From the NCBI RefSeq assembly GCF_005116445.1, contig NZ_SWBQ01000002.1, positions 806,001 through 870,000 of the forward strand: a stretch of DNA of 64,000 nt. Direction: 5' to 3'. The DNA is from Pedobacter frigoris (GTDB lineage Bacteria > Bacteroidota > Bacteroidia > Sphingobacteriales > Sphingobacteriaceae). The translations under genes were made by a program, and so were the position numbers. Positions 43,707 through 51,610 of this stretch are shown here, in pieces. The notes below the pieces were generated by a model that saw only the letters and a list, made by a program, of their open reading frames with translations, was not told the DNA's origin and ran no database searches. Position 1 is the stretch's first letter; each line of letters begins with the position of its first letter.

Positions 43707-44441
43707 ATGGAAACAGTTAAGGTAAATACCTCCCAACATGTAGATATTGATTATCCTGTTGCCGGCATAGGCGAAAGGATAGCCGCCAGATTGATAGATT
43801 TGGCTTGCTTTATCGGGCTATATATCTTATTTGTACTTTTAGCGTTGCTGACAAATACGATCTCAAGTGGGGACATTGCTTTTATTGTAGTGATCTCCTT
43901 GTATGTGGCATCCTACATTTTCTACAACCTTATTTGTGAGGTTTTTATGAATGGGCAATGTATCGGGAAAAGGCTCATGAAGATCAGAGTAGTGAGTTTG
44001 GATGGCGGGCAGGCAAGTATAGGCCAATATTTTATCCGCTGGGTATTCAGGCTGGTAGATTTTCTGCTTACTGCGCAGATAGGCGGGTTGATCTGTATTG
44101 CGCTTTCAGAAAAAAAACAAAGGATTGGGGATATTGTGGCCGGAACTACTGTGATTAAAACTGTACCAAGAACAACTTCTGAGCACATCGCCTTCCATCC
44201 TACAGAAGAGAAGTATACAGCTGTATTTCATGATGCGCACGAACTCTCTGACCGTGACCTGGAATTGATTCATGAAGTGATCACGACTTATTATAAGACT
44301 GGAAATCCTGAGCTTGTCTACTCGATGGCTGCAAAAATTGCAGATCACCTGTCTCTGACTATACCAGAAGGAATGAATCAAATGGAATTTCTGAAGACGA
44401 TAGTAAAAGACTATAATTACATTACTGCTGTGGCAGAATAG
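43707..44441 (+). CDS. RDD-family membrane protein
   Basis: A 244-residue inner-membrane protein. The RDD domain (about 15-155) carries GERIAARLIDLACFIGLY, GKRLMKIRVVSLDGGQAS, FIRWVFRLVDFL and KKQRIGDIVAGTTVIK, all typical. A soluble extension of about 85 residues follows (HDAHELSDRDLELIHEVITT), longer than in minimal RDD proteins. It is divergent from the SpoIIM-like gene and shares the 87-base gap. RDD proteins accompany MoxR/DUF58/SpoIIM genes in Actinobacteria as well. It ends directly against the next, convergent stop codon (44442) with no spacer. Confidence 0.9.
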   Translation: METVKVNTSQHVDIDYPVAGIGERIAARLIDLACFIGLYILFVLLALLTNTISSGDIAFIVVISLYVASYIFYNLICEVFMNGQCIGKRLMKIRVVSLDGGQASIGQYFIRWVFRLVDFLLTAQIGGLICIALSEKKQRIGDIVAGTTVIKTVPRTTSEHIAFHPTEEKYTAVFHDAHELSDRDLELIHEVITTYYKTGNPELVYSMAAKIADHLSLTIPEGMNQMEFLKTIVKDYNYITAVAE

Positions 44442-45155
44442 TTATTTCACACTTTTTATTATGGGTTTGGCTACATTCAGGGCCCAGTCAAGATACATTT
44501 TTGAGGAAGGATGGAGTCCATCTGCGGCGACTAATGTCTGATCATTCAGTGCCTGTCTAGATGCAGGTGTGATGTCAGTATAGCTTACTCCCGCTTTAAG
44601 TGTCTCTTCTTTATTGATGGCATTAAACGCGTCAATCTCATTTGCAATGTTCTCTGTACCTCTTCCGCTCTGCTTACCAAAAGGGGTCACCCCCCAGTCG
44701 GGTATTGAAACTACAAAAACCCGGGAACTGCCTTTAGCGGCGAAGCATATCGCGGTTTGGAGTAATTCTTTAAACTCTTTTCGATAAGTTTCCTTAGACT
44801 CTTCTCTGTATTGGTTGTTTACTCCGATCAATAGCGTTACGATGTCAAACTGCTGTTTTAAAGCGGCTGATTTAATTGCAGTTTGCAGTTCACTTGTAGT
44901 CCATCCTGTTTTTGCAATGATTACAGGATTTTTGACAGCAATCTCATTTGCTTTAAGCTGTGCAACCAACTGATATGGAAAGTTTTTTGATTGCTCGACA
45001 GATTCACCTATGGTATAAGAATCGCCAAGAGCAAGATAGCTAAATTGGCCGGAATTAGCATTTGTGGGAATTTCCTTTGTATCCATAGTTTTCAGTTCTG
45101 CTTTTTTGCAGGCCAATATTAAGAATAATGATGTAAATAAAATAGAAAATCTCAT
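44442..45155 (-). CDS. SGNH/GDSL-type hydrolase lipoprotein
   Basis: A 237-residue lipoprotein (lipobox LILAC followed by Lys-Lys) with the SGNH hydrolase fold. Block I is ALGDSYTIGE with the nucleophile serine, block III is LLIGVNNQYR, and block V is ADGLHPSSKMYLDW with the Asp and His. Such enzymes deacylate or deacetylate lipids, sugars or peptidoglycan; the substrate cannot be read here. It is exported and tethered to a membrane. The gene abuts the RDD gene tail to tail. It has no obvious operon partner: 53 bases separate its start from the DUF2752 stop. Confidence 0.88.
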   Translation of the reverse strand: MRFSILFTSLFLILACKKAELKTMDTKEIPTNANSGQFSYLALGDSYTIGESVEQSKNFPYQLVAQLKANEIAVKNPVIIAKTGWTTSELQTAIKSAALKQQFDIVTLLIGVNNQYREESKETYRKEFKELLQTAICFAAKGSSRVFVVSIPDWGVTPFGKQSGRGTENIANEIDAFNAINKEETLKAGVSYTDITPASRQALNDQTLVAADGLHPSSKMYLDWALNVAKPIIKSVK

Positions 45156-45208
45156 GATGCTATTTACGTAGAATGCATGGTGGTAGATTTCATGGGGTTT
45201 AAAAAGCT

Positions 45209-45607
45209 TTAGGCTGCTAAATAATCAAAAGGAGTGCAGGGAATGTTACGGCTAATCCAAAAAACTATAACTATAACAAATATTACTTTGGGAGTAATTG
45301 GGTTGTACCAAATTTTCCAAATGAAATCTTTTTGTGTCAAATAAGATATAATTTTTGTGATCAGATGAATGAACAGAAATGGAATACTAATTACCAGTAA
45401 GGAATTGTAATTCAAGGCTAGCAAAATATTGCCGTGCAGCAATGCATGAACAGCTCTTTGAGAGCCGCACCCAGGACAATCCAGCCCTGTATACTTGTGA
45501 AATGGACATTCAGGAAAAAAATCGTACATCTTAGGGTCATACTTGTAATATAAAATGGCCAGGCCAATAACCACAACTAACCCCAAGATGTATTTTAATT
45601 TTATCAA
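45209..45607 (-). CDS. DUF2752 membrane protein
   Basis: A 132-residue protein with three hydrophobic helices (about 5-18, 60-78 and 108-124). The DUF2752 mark is the periplasmic or lumen-side CPFHKYTGLDCPGCGSQRAV, with the CPGCGxxR motif, followed by LLHGNILLALNYN. No function is established for the family. It starts three bases after the CD225-like gene, and that pairing is common in Bacteroidetes, suggesting a shared membrane role. Confidence 0.88.
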   Translation of the reverse strand: MIKLKYILGLVVVIGLAILYYKYDPKMYDFFPECPFHKYTGLDCPGCGSQRAVHALLHGNILLALNYNSLLVISIPFLFIHLITKIISYLTQKDFIWKIWYNPITPKVIFVIVIVFWISRNIPCTPFDYLAA

Positions 45608-45610
45608 AAC

Positions 45611-45931
45611 TTAAGAGCTAAACATTGCTCCTCCCAGACCCATTACTACGAAAAATAGGATATATAAAACGATTACACCTATACCTACGAAGAAGCCTAT
45701 TTTTGTATACTTACCTGCAGCGTCCGAAGCGGCCTGAGCACCAGCATAATCTCCAACTCCATACCTGCTATTTACATTTGCAGCATTAACTATACCGACT
45801 ATTCCAAGTGGAAGGCAGCAGAATAAAGTAACAAGAATTGATTCTACCAACCAATTTTTAGGCTGAGGAGTTGGCGCATTGCCAAAAGGTTGTTGGCCAA
45901 ATGGCTGGCCTTGAGATTGTTGATTTTCCAT
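45611..45931 (-). CDS. CD225/dispanin-family membrane protein
   Basis: A 106-residue protein. A short Gln/Gly/Pro-rich N-terminus is followed by two helices with the CD225 block NWLVESILVTLFCCLPLGIV and NAANVNSRYGVGDYAGAQAA, and SDAAGKYTKIGFFVGIG into the second helix. Eukaryotic members (IFITMs) alter membrane stiffness against viruses; the bacterial role is unknown. It is the first gene of a two-gene unit with DUF2752 and the unit is followed by a gene for an SGNH hydrolase. Confidence 0.9.
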   Translation of the reverse strand: MENQQSQGQPFGQQPFGNAPTPQPKNWLVESILVTLFCCLPLGIVGIVNAANVNSRYGVGDYAGAQAASDAAGKYTKIGFFVGIGVIVLYILFFVVMGLGGAMFSS

Positions 45932-46022
45932 AGATTGATTTAGATTTTAATTTTTTAAGTGAAACCTTTTCTAAATGTAGATTTTTTAAATTAAAGATGA
46001 AATAGTGAAGGGATTAATTTTC

Positions 46023-46718
46023 TCAAACTAGCTCCATATGGAAAAGACTCGCAATGTGGTTTTTCAATTTTTCTTTTACCTCATTCATATCCAAAGCATA
46101 TCCTAATTCGCTTTGCATGGAGGTCACTGCCTTATCATCGATCCCGCAAGGGACAATGTTCTTGAAATAATCCAGATCGGCGTTAACATTAAATGCAAAA
46201 CCATGCATGGTAACCCACCTGCTGCACCTTACGCCCATAGCACATATTTTGCGGGCTTTGTCATTGTCAGCATCCAGCCACACTCCGGTAAAGCCGGGAT
46301 ATCTGCCAGATTCTATTCCATAATCTTTTAAAGTAAGGATAACCGCTTCTTCTAATGTGCGCAGGTAAAGATGTATGTCTGTAAAAAAGTTATCCAGATC
46401 CAGAATGGGGTAGCCTACAATCTGTCCGGGACCGTGATAAGTAATGTCTCCTCCCCTGTTGATCTTGTAATAGGTCGCATTTTTCGCTTTAAGTTCACTC
46501 TCGTCCAGCAGCAGGTTCTCAGGATGACCACTCTTACCAAGCGTATAGACATGCGGATGCTCGCAAAACACAAGATAATTGGGCGTATCCAAGTGGGCAC
46601 TATTGGTTCTATTTTGTGTTTTTACAGCTACTGTACGATTAAATATCTCTTCCTGGTTGTTCCAGGCAATCTGATAATCGGTCAGTCCCCAATCTATAAA
46701 TTCAACTCTTTTATTCAT
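46023..46718 (-). CDS. lipB: Octanoyl-[acyl-carrier-protein]:protein octanoyltransferase
   Basis: A 231-residue enzyme that moves octanoate from acyl carrier protein to the lipoyl domains of 2-oxoacid dehydrogenases and GcvH. Family blocks are RGGDITYHGPGQIVGYPI, KICAMGVRCSRWVTMHGFA with the catalytic lysine, and IVPCGIDDKAVTSM with the catalytic cysteine. Length is normal. It follows the phosphopantetheinyl transferase gene by 27 bases on the same strand, and both enzymes depend on acyl carrier protein, so co-expression makes sense. Cytosolic. Confidence 0.96.
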   Translation of the reverse strand: MNKRVEFIDWGLTDYQIAWNNQEEIFNRTVAVKTQNRTNSAHLDTPNYLVFCEHPHVYTLGKSGHPENLLLDESELKAKNATYYKINRGGDITYHGPGQIVGYPILDLDNFFTDIHLYLRTLEEAVILTLKDYGIESGRYPGFTGVWLDADNDKARKICAMGVRCSRWVTMHGFAFNVNADLDYFKNIVPCGIDDKAVTSMQSELGYALDMNEVKEKLKNHIASLFHMELV

Positions 46719-46745
46719 TTTAACAAATGGATTACCTAATCCTGT

Positions 46746-47387
46746 TTAGCCGACTACATAGCCCAGCATGTAGCCATCATTAGTTTTAAAATAGTTTACT
46801 GTAAGCTCCTGTGTTCCTTCAGGCAGGTCTACTAAAGCACTTAAGCTACCGCTATCTTTTAATTTGAATGGTTTAATATGGATGTCCTTTTTAAACTCAA
46901 GTCCTTTACGTCCATTCCATTTATAGATTGCCTCTTTTGCACACCAGCAGATATAAAGTCCGTTGATATTATCTCCTATTTGCTTCTGCGCCAGTTCCGA
47001 ATCTGAAAGAAATTTATGTCTGATGCTCTTGATTTTATGTTTAATCAATTCTATATCTACACCTACTTTCTTGACTTTACCAATAATCACTGAGGCATAA
47101 TCATAAGAATGGCTTAATGAAATGTGATAGTCAAGATCTGGCAGATAAGGCTTACCATGCTCATCCATCCTACAGTCGATATATTCAGAAGTGTTTAACA
47201 TTGTCCGCAGTAATACTCTAGTACTTAGCCAATGCAATAGGCGCTTCCCGTTGTTTAAGGAAGAAATAAAATCCAGCTCATGCTGTTTCAACTGCAGACC
47301 TGATATCAGCTGCTCTTCAGTTTCTTCGATCTTCCATACCGCCAGCATGGTATCATCGTCAATTTTTTTATTAAAAACTACGGGCAT
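46746..47387 (-). CDS. 4'-phosphopantetheinyl transferase superfamily protein
   Basis: A 213-residue enzyme of the Sfp/AcpT-like group that loads the phosphopantetheine arm of CoA on carrier proteins. The magnesium and CoA site is KVGVDIELI (about 105-113) with the partner motif WCAKEAIYKWNG (about 150-161), and LSHSYDYASV precedes the first. It may modify acyl carrier protein for fatty acid synthesis or a carrier for a special lipid; no polyketide or peptide synthetase is in the window. A TACTTTTG box (47408-47415, minus) gives it a promoter and a leader of about 17 bases. Confidence 0.9.
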   Translation of the reverse strand: MPVVFNKKIDDDTMLAVWKIEETEEQLISGLQLKQHELDFISSLNNGKRLLHWLSTRVLLRTMLNTSEYIDCRMDEHGKPYLPDLDYHISLSHSYDYASVIIGKVKKVGVDIELIKHKIKSIRHKFLSDSELAQKQIGDNINGLYICWCAKEAIYKWNGRKGLEFKKDIHIKPFKLKDSGSLSALVDLPEGTQELTVNYFKTNDGYMLGYVVG

Positions 47388-47407
47388 GTCTATTTTAGAA
47401 AACTATG

Positions 47408-47415
47408 CAAAAGTA
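47408..47415 (-). promoter_or_regulatory. Phosphopantetheinyl transferase -7 box
   Basis: On the minus strand TACTTTTG matches TAnnTTTG, 20 bases before the start at 47387. A TTTG lies further upstream (47440-47443) but the 24-base spacing is longer than usual. Confidence 0.45.
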
Positions 47416-47536
47416 TCTTAAATTAATCATAATTTCGTCCAAATGCTAGATTGTTGCAAAACTTACAATTGGGAATACTGATAAGTGAGTATCGCAAGCT
47501 TCATAGCCAATCAAAAACATTCACATTTAACGAGAA

Positions 47537-48073
47537 ATGATACTGTCCGACAAACGAATTCTTGAAGAAATAGATAAAGGAACAATAATTATTGAACCTT
47601 TTAAAGCAGAATGCCTGGGCACAAATTCATATGATGTTCATTTGGGCAAGTATCTGGCCACTTACAAAGACAGGATCCTGGACGCAAAAGCCCACAATAA
47701 AATTGATCATTTTGAGATCCCGAAAGAAGGTTACGTTTTACACCCGGGAACATTATACCTTGGCGTTACACTAGAGTATACAGAAACTCATGCACATATT
47801 CCATTTTTAGAAGGGAAATCAAGTACAGGGAGATTAGGAATAGATATCCATGCAACTGCAGGAAAAGGAGATGTTGGATTTTGCAATACCTGGACCTTAG
47901 AGATCTCCTGTGCTCAGCCTGTAAGAATTTATGCCGGTATGCCAATTGGTCAGCTGATCTATTTCACCGTAGAGGGCGATATTCAAACCATGTACAATAC
48001 AAAGAACAACGCAAAATACAACAATAAAACCACTAAACCCGTGGAAAGTATGATGTGGAAAAACAAATTTTAA
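47537..48073 (+). CDS. dcd: dCTP deaminase
   Basis: A 178-residue enzyme that deaminates dCTP to dUTP for thymidylate synthesis. The family core is LEGKSSTGRLGIDIHATAGK followed by GDVGFCNTWTLEISC, which includes the catalytic glutamate, then RIYAGMPIGQLIYF. The N-terminal MILSDKRILEEIDKG and CLGTNSYDVHLG are typical as well. Length is normal. It forms a single-gene unit that ends at the hairpin 48106-48141, which overlaps the next promoter. No TAnnTTTG box was found in the 149-base gap upstream. Confidence 0.96.
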   Translation: MILSDKRILEEIDKGTIIIEPFKAECLGTNSYDVHLGKYLATYKDRILDAKAHNKIDHFEIPKEGYVLHPGTLYLGVTLEYTETHAHIPFLEGKSSTGRLGIDIHATAGKGDVGFCNTWTLEISCAQPVRIYAGMPIGQLIYFTVEGDIQTMYNTKNNAKYNNKTTKPVESMMWKNKF

Positions 48074-48105
48074 GTACGATTTGTAACTAAGTTTTAAATT
48101 GATTT

Positions 48106-48142
48106 AATGCCTCAATATTCTTATATTGAGGCATTATTTTTG
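48106..48142 (+). terminator. dcd terminator overlapping the next -7 box
   Basis: A 13-bp perfect stem (48106-48118 with 48123-48135) and a T run form an intrinsic terminator 33 bases after dcd. Its last base pair and T run are also the -7 box TATTTTTG (48135-48142) of the following gene, whose ATG is 17 bases further on. Confidence 0.75.
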
Positions 48143-48158
48143 CTAATGCTTATTGCTC

Positions 48159-50837
48159 ATGAAACTTCGAATAGCGTTACCAGTTTTCTCCTTTTTTGTA
48201 TTTTTTACCATTCTCGCTTATACTGCCGACGATGATCCTTTTAGTGCGCTTTTGAAAAAGCTGGAAGTCTACAATGAAAAGAATCCTCAGGAGAAAGTAT
48301 ACCTGCATTTAGACAAACCTTATTATGCTATCGGCGATGACATCTGGTTTAAAGCATACATCATCAATGCGCAAACTTCGAAACCATCTGACTTAAGCGG
48401 CATATTATACGTTGACCTAATCAATGAAAAAGATTCGCTAAAAAAACAAGTAAGGCTTCCTGTTATTGCGGGCCTGACCTGGGGGGATTTTAAGCTGCCT
48501 GATTCTTTATCTGAAGGCAACTACAGGATAAGAGCTTATACCCAATGGATGAGAAATATGGGCACTGAGTTCTTTTTCGATAAAACAATAAAAATTGGCA
48601 ATTCCTGGGCTAATAGTGTTTTTACGAATGCTACTTACAGCTTTAGCAAGCAAAATCAAACAGAAAAAGTTGATGCAAAAATCAGGTTTACAGACAAGGA
48701 AGGTAGTCCTTATGTACAAAAAGATGTGTCTTATGAAGTAGAGCTAAACTTCAGGAATCAGGCAAAAGGAAAAGCAACAACCAATGAGCAGGGAGAAATC
48801 AACATTAGTTTTCTGAATGCCCAACCTTCAATTTATAAATCAGGCAAGATTGTTACGACAATCTCTCTTCCGGAAAACAAAAAGGTCATTAAAAATATTC
48901 CTGTAAAGGCTACCTCAACCGCTGTTGATGTCCAATTCTTTCCTGAAAGCGGAAATCTGGTAGAAAATCTACCAAATAAAATAGGCATTAAAGCAACTAA
49001 TGCTTCTGGTCTTGGTGAAGACATCACAGGTACGGTTGTGGATAACGACGGTACTGAAATCAATACATTTGGCACTCAGCATCTGGGCATAGGTAGCTTA
49101 ATCCTTAACCCACAACCCGGCAAAACGTATACAGCTAAGGTCAAGTTTAAAGATGGCTCAGAAAGAACGATTAACTTACCTAAATCTCTCCAAAGCGGAT
49201 ATATCCTGACAACAAACAATTCTTCTGATAATTTAACCGCCAAGGTTTTACGAAGCGAAAACCTGGTTGGTACCGGGGAATTAAAACTGGTTGCCCAGCA
49301 TAATGGAAATGTTTATTTTGTTTCCAAAACGTCTTCATCGAAACAAATCTTTATCACCAACATCCCTAAAAAAGATTTACCATCTGGAATCATCCAACTC
49401 ACATTATTTTCAGCAAATAATACACCATTGTGTGAGAGGCTTATTTTTGTAAAAAACCCCAACGATAATATAAAAACCAGTATATCATCTTCCAAGACAA
49501 CCTATCAGAGAAAGGAAAAAGTAGACATTGATATTCAAGCCGCCTTTGCTGACAAACCTGTACAGGGGAGCTTTTCTGTTTCTGTTACAAACACGGCCTC
49601 AGTTAAACCTGATGAAGAAAATGAAACCAATATCTTCACTTCACTTTTACTGACATCAGATATCGTTGGATACGTAGAAAAGCCAAATTACTACTTCCTG
49701 AATTCGGACTCAAAAACACTGCAAGACCTGGACAATCTTTTACTAACTCAGGGTTGGAGAAGGTTTATCTGGAAAAATGTGATCAATGACCTCGCCCCAA
49801 TAATCAGATACCAGCCTGAAAAGGCATTAAAAATTAGCGGCATCCTTACTACTTATGGAGGAAAACCAGTGCCTAAAGGCAAAATATCGTTGTTTTCATC
49901 ATCCGGCGGTTTTTTTGCAACCGACACATTGACAGATGAGCAGGGTCACTTTAGTTTTGAACCGATGAGTTTCAACGACAGCACCAAGTTTATTGTACAG
50001 GCCCGAAACGCTAAAGACAAAAAACATGTAGACATAAAGCTTGATGTAACTGATGGTCAAATTATTACAAAAAGCAAGAACAATGGTGATATTGAAATCA
50101 ATGTAAATGAAGCACTATCGGGCTATTTAAGAAAAAGCAGTAGCTTTTTTGATGAACTGACCAAACGTGGTTTATTAGAGAAGACCATCACTTTGAAAGA
50201 AGTGAGCATTGTAGAGAAGAAAGATGTAATTAAGAACTCTTCTAACCTCAGCAGAAACGCAGATGCGGTGATAACTGCCGAGCAACTTCAGAATTGTACC
50301 ACAATCTCTCAGTGCCTGATAGGAAGGGTAGCGGGGCTGATTTTCAGAAATGGAATACCTTACCTTATGAGAAATGGAAATACACCTATGCACATTACAT
50401 TAGATGGCATGCAAATAGAACCTGAAACTCTTGACAACATCAATGTCACTGATATTGAAGGTGTCGAGGTTCTTAAATCGATAGGCAATACCGCTATTTA
50501 TGGTTCGAACGGTGGAGGTGGCGTATTGGTTATTACTACGAAGAGAGGTGGCGGGTTCTCCAGTGCGTCTACATTTGTTCCTGGTATCATCTCTTACTCT
50601 CCTAAAGGCTATTCTGTTCCCCGTCAATTCTATTCACCTAAATACGACGTTCCAAATAGTGCAACTGATTCAAGGACTACGATCTATTGGGCTCCACATA
50701 TTTCAACCAATGAAGGCGGTAAAGGCCAGTTCAGCTTTTACAATTCAAACGAAGCAGGAAACTACCGTGTTGTTGTTGAAGGGATAGATATGGCTGGAAA
50801 TCTAGCCAGATCTGTGTATACATACGAAGTTAAATAA
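48159..50837 (+). CDS. MG2-like protein with C-terminal TonB plug domain
   Basis: An 892-residue exported protein. The ATG at 48159 is taken over an upstream TTG because it starts the signal peptide (MKLRIALPVFSFFVFFTIL). Residues about 35-140 resemble an alpha-2-macroglobulin MG2 domain (KVYLHLDKPYYAIGDDIWFK, LSEGNYRIRAYTQWM), then several beta-rich domains follow. Near 705-790 lies a TonB-dependent receptor plug (ITAEQLQNCTTISQCLIGRV, PMHITLDGMQIEP, IYGSNGGGGVLVITTKRGG). No barrel follows: only about 100 residues remain, ending in a macroglobulin-like strand pair (GQFSFYNSNEAGNYRVVVEG). Known in Bacteroidetes but of unclear function; periplasmic or surface location is likely. Confidence 0.82.
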   Translation: MKLRIALPVFSFFVFFTILAYTADDDPFSALLKKLEVYNEKNPQEKVYLHLDKPYYAIGDDIWFKAYIINAQTSKPSDLSGILYVDLINEKDSLKKQVRLPVIAGLTWGDFKLPDSLSEGNYRIRAYTQWMRNMGTEFFFDKTIKIGNSWANSVFTNATYSFSKQNQTEKVDAKIRFTDKEGSPYVQKDVSYEVELNFRNQAKGKATTNEQGEINISFLNAQPSIYKSGKIVTTISLPENKKVIKNIPVKATSTAVDVQFFPESGNLVENLPNKIGIKATNASGLGEDITGTVVDNDGTEINTFGTQHLGIGSLILNPQPGKTYTAKVKFKDGSERTINLPKSLQSGYILTTNNSSDNLTAKVLRSENLVGTGELKLVAQHNGNVYFVSKTSSSKQIFITNIPKKDLPSGIIQLTLFSANNTPLCERLIFVKNPNDNIKTSISSSKTTYQRKEKVDIDIQAAFADKPVQGSFSVSVTNTASVKPDEENETNIFTSLLLTSDIVGYVEKPNYYFLNSDSKTLQDLDNLLLTQGWRRFIWKNVINDLAPIIRYQPEKALKISGILTTYGGKPVPKGKISLFSSSGGFFATDTLTDEQGHFSFEPMSFNDSTKFIVQARNAKDKKHVDIKLDVTDGQIITKSKNNGDIEINVNEALSGYLRKSSSFFDELTKRGLLEKTITLKEVSIVEKKDVIKNSSNLSRNADAVITAEQLQNCTTISQCLIGRVAGLIFRNGIPYLMRNGNTPMHITLDGMQIEPETLDNINVTDIEGVEVLKSIGNTAIYGSNGGGGVLVITTKRGGGFSSASTFVPGIISYSPKGYSVPRQFYSPKYDVPNSATDSRTTIYWAPHISTNEGGKGQFSFYNSNEAGNYRVVVEGIDMAGNLARSVYTYEVK

Positions 50838-50846
50838 GGAATAACG

Positions 50847-51608
50847 ATGAACACAATTAAAGTTAGTGTAAAGGATCATTTGGCTATTATTACCCTTAAC
50901 AGAGGCAAATCTAATGCCCTCAATGCTGAGATGATTACAGAATTGAATGACATATTGAAAAATATTTCAACTGATCAAAATATAGCAGGTGTAATCATCA
51001 CAGGGAAGGAACATTTCTTTTCAGCGGGATTGGACCTGATAGAACTTTATAATTACGGAGAAAAAGAGGTAAAATCATTCTGGAATCTATTTTTAGATTT
51101 TGTGGCAAATATTATCTCATTTAAAAAACCCATCGTTGCTGCTGTAAATGGACATAGCCCCGCCGGAGGATGTGTAATTGCGCTTGCATGCGACTACAGG
51201 ATAATGTCTGAAGGAAAGTATATCATAGGATTAAATGAGGTACCTGTAGGAATTATAGTACCTAACAGTATATTCCAGTTGTATTCATTCTGGATTGGGC
51301 AGGCTAATGCTTCAAGAAGCTTGCTTGAAGGAAAACTGTTTAGTCCTGAAGAAGCTCTTCAGGTTGGTTTGATAGACGAAATTGTAAATCCGGCCAGCAT
51401 ACTTACCGCAGCAGAACGGAAAATCAGAAAGTATATGGCTATGGAGCGCAATACATGGGAACAGAGCAAGCTAAATATAAGACAGAGCCTGATCTCGGTT
51501 GCTGGCGCGGATCAAAGTGCATCACTGGAAATTATGCTTAAGCAGTGGTGGTCCCCTTCTACCAGAAGTATCCTTAAAACAATAATAGATAACCTTCAAA
51601 AAAAATAG
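50847..51608 (+). CDS. Enoyl-CoA hydratase/isomerase family, probable delta3,delta2-enoyl-CoA isomerase
   Basis: A 253-residue crotonase-fold enzyme. The oxyanion-hole regions are NALNAEMITEL and GKEHFFSAGLDL, followed by PIVAAVNGHSPAGGCVIALA. The ACDYRIM segment has alanine where hydratases have their first glutamate, while GLNEVPVGIIVP keeps the second; that is the pattern of mitochondrial delta3,delta2-enoyl-CoA isomerase (ECI1), rather than hydratase. It should move a double bond from position 3 to 2 in unsaturated acyl-CoA. It is followed two bases later by a 2,4-dienoyl-CoA reductase-like gene, the second helper enzyme for unsaturated fatty acids. A hydratase role is not excluded. Confidence 0.85.
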   Translation: MNTIKVSVKDHLAIITLNRGKSNALNAEMITELNDILKNISTDQNIAGVIITGKEHFFSAGLDLIELYNYGEKEVKSFWNLFLDFVANIISFKKPIVAAVNGHSPAGGCVIALACDYRIMSEGKYIIGLNEVPVGIIVPNSIFQLYSFWIGQANASRSLLEGKLFSPEEALQVGLIDEIVNPASILTAAERKIRKYMAMERNTWEQSKLNIRQSLISVAGADQSASLEIMLKQWWSPSTRSILKTIIDNLQKK

Positions 51609-51610
51609 CT

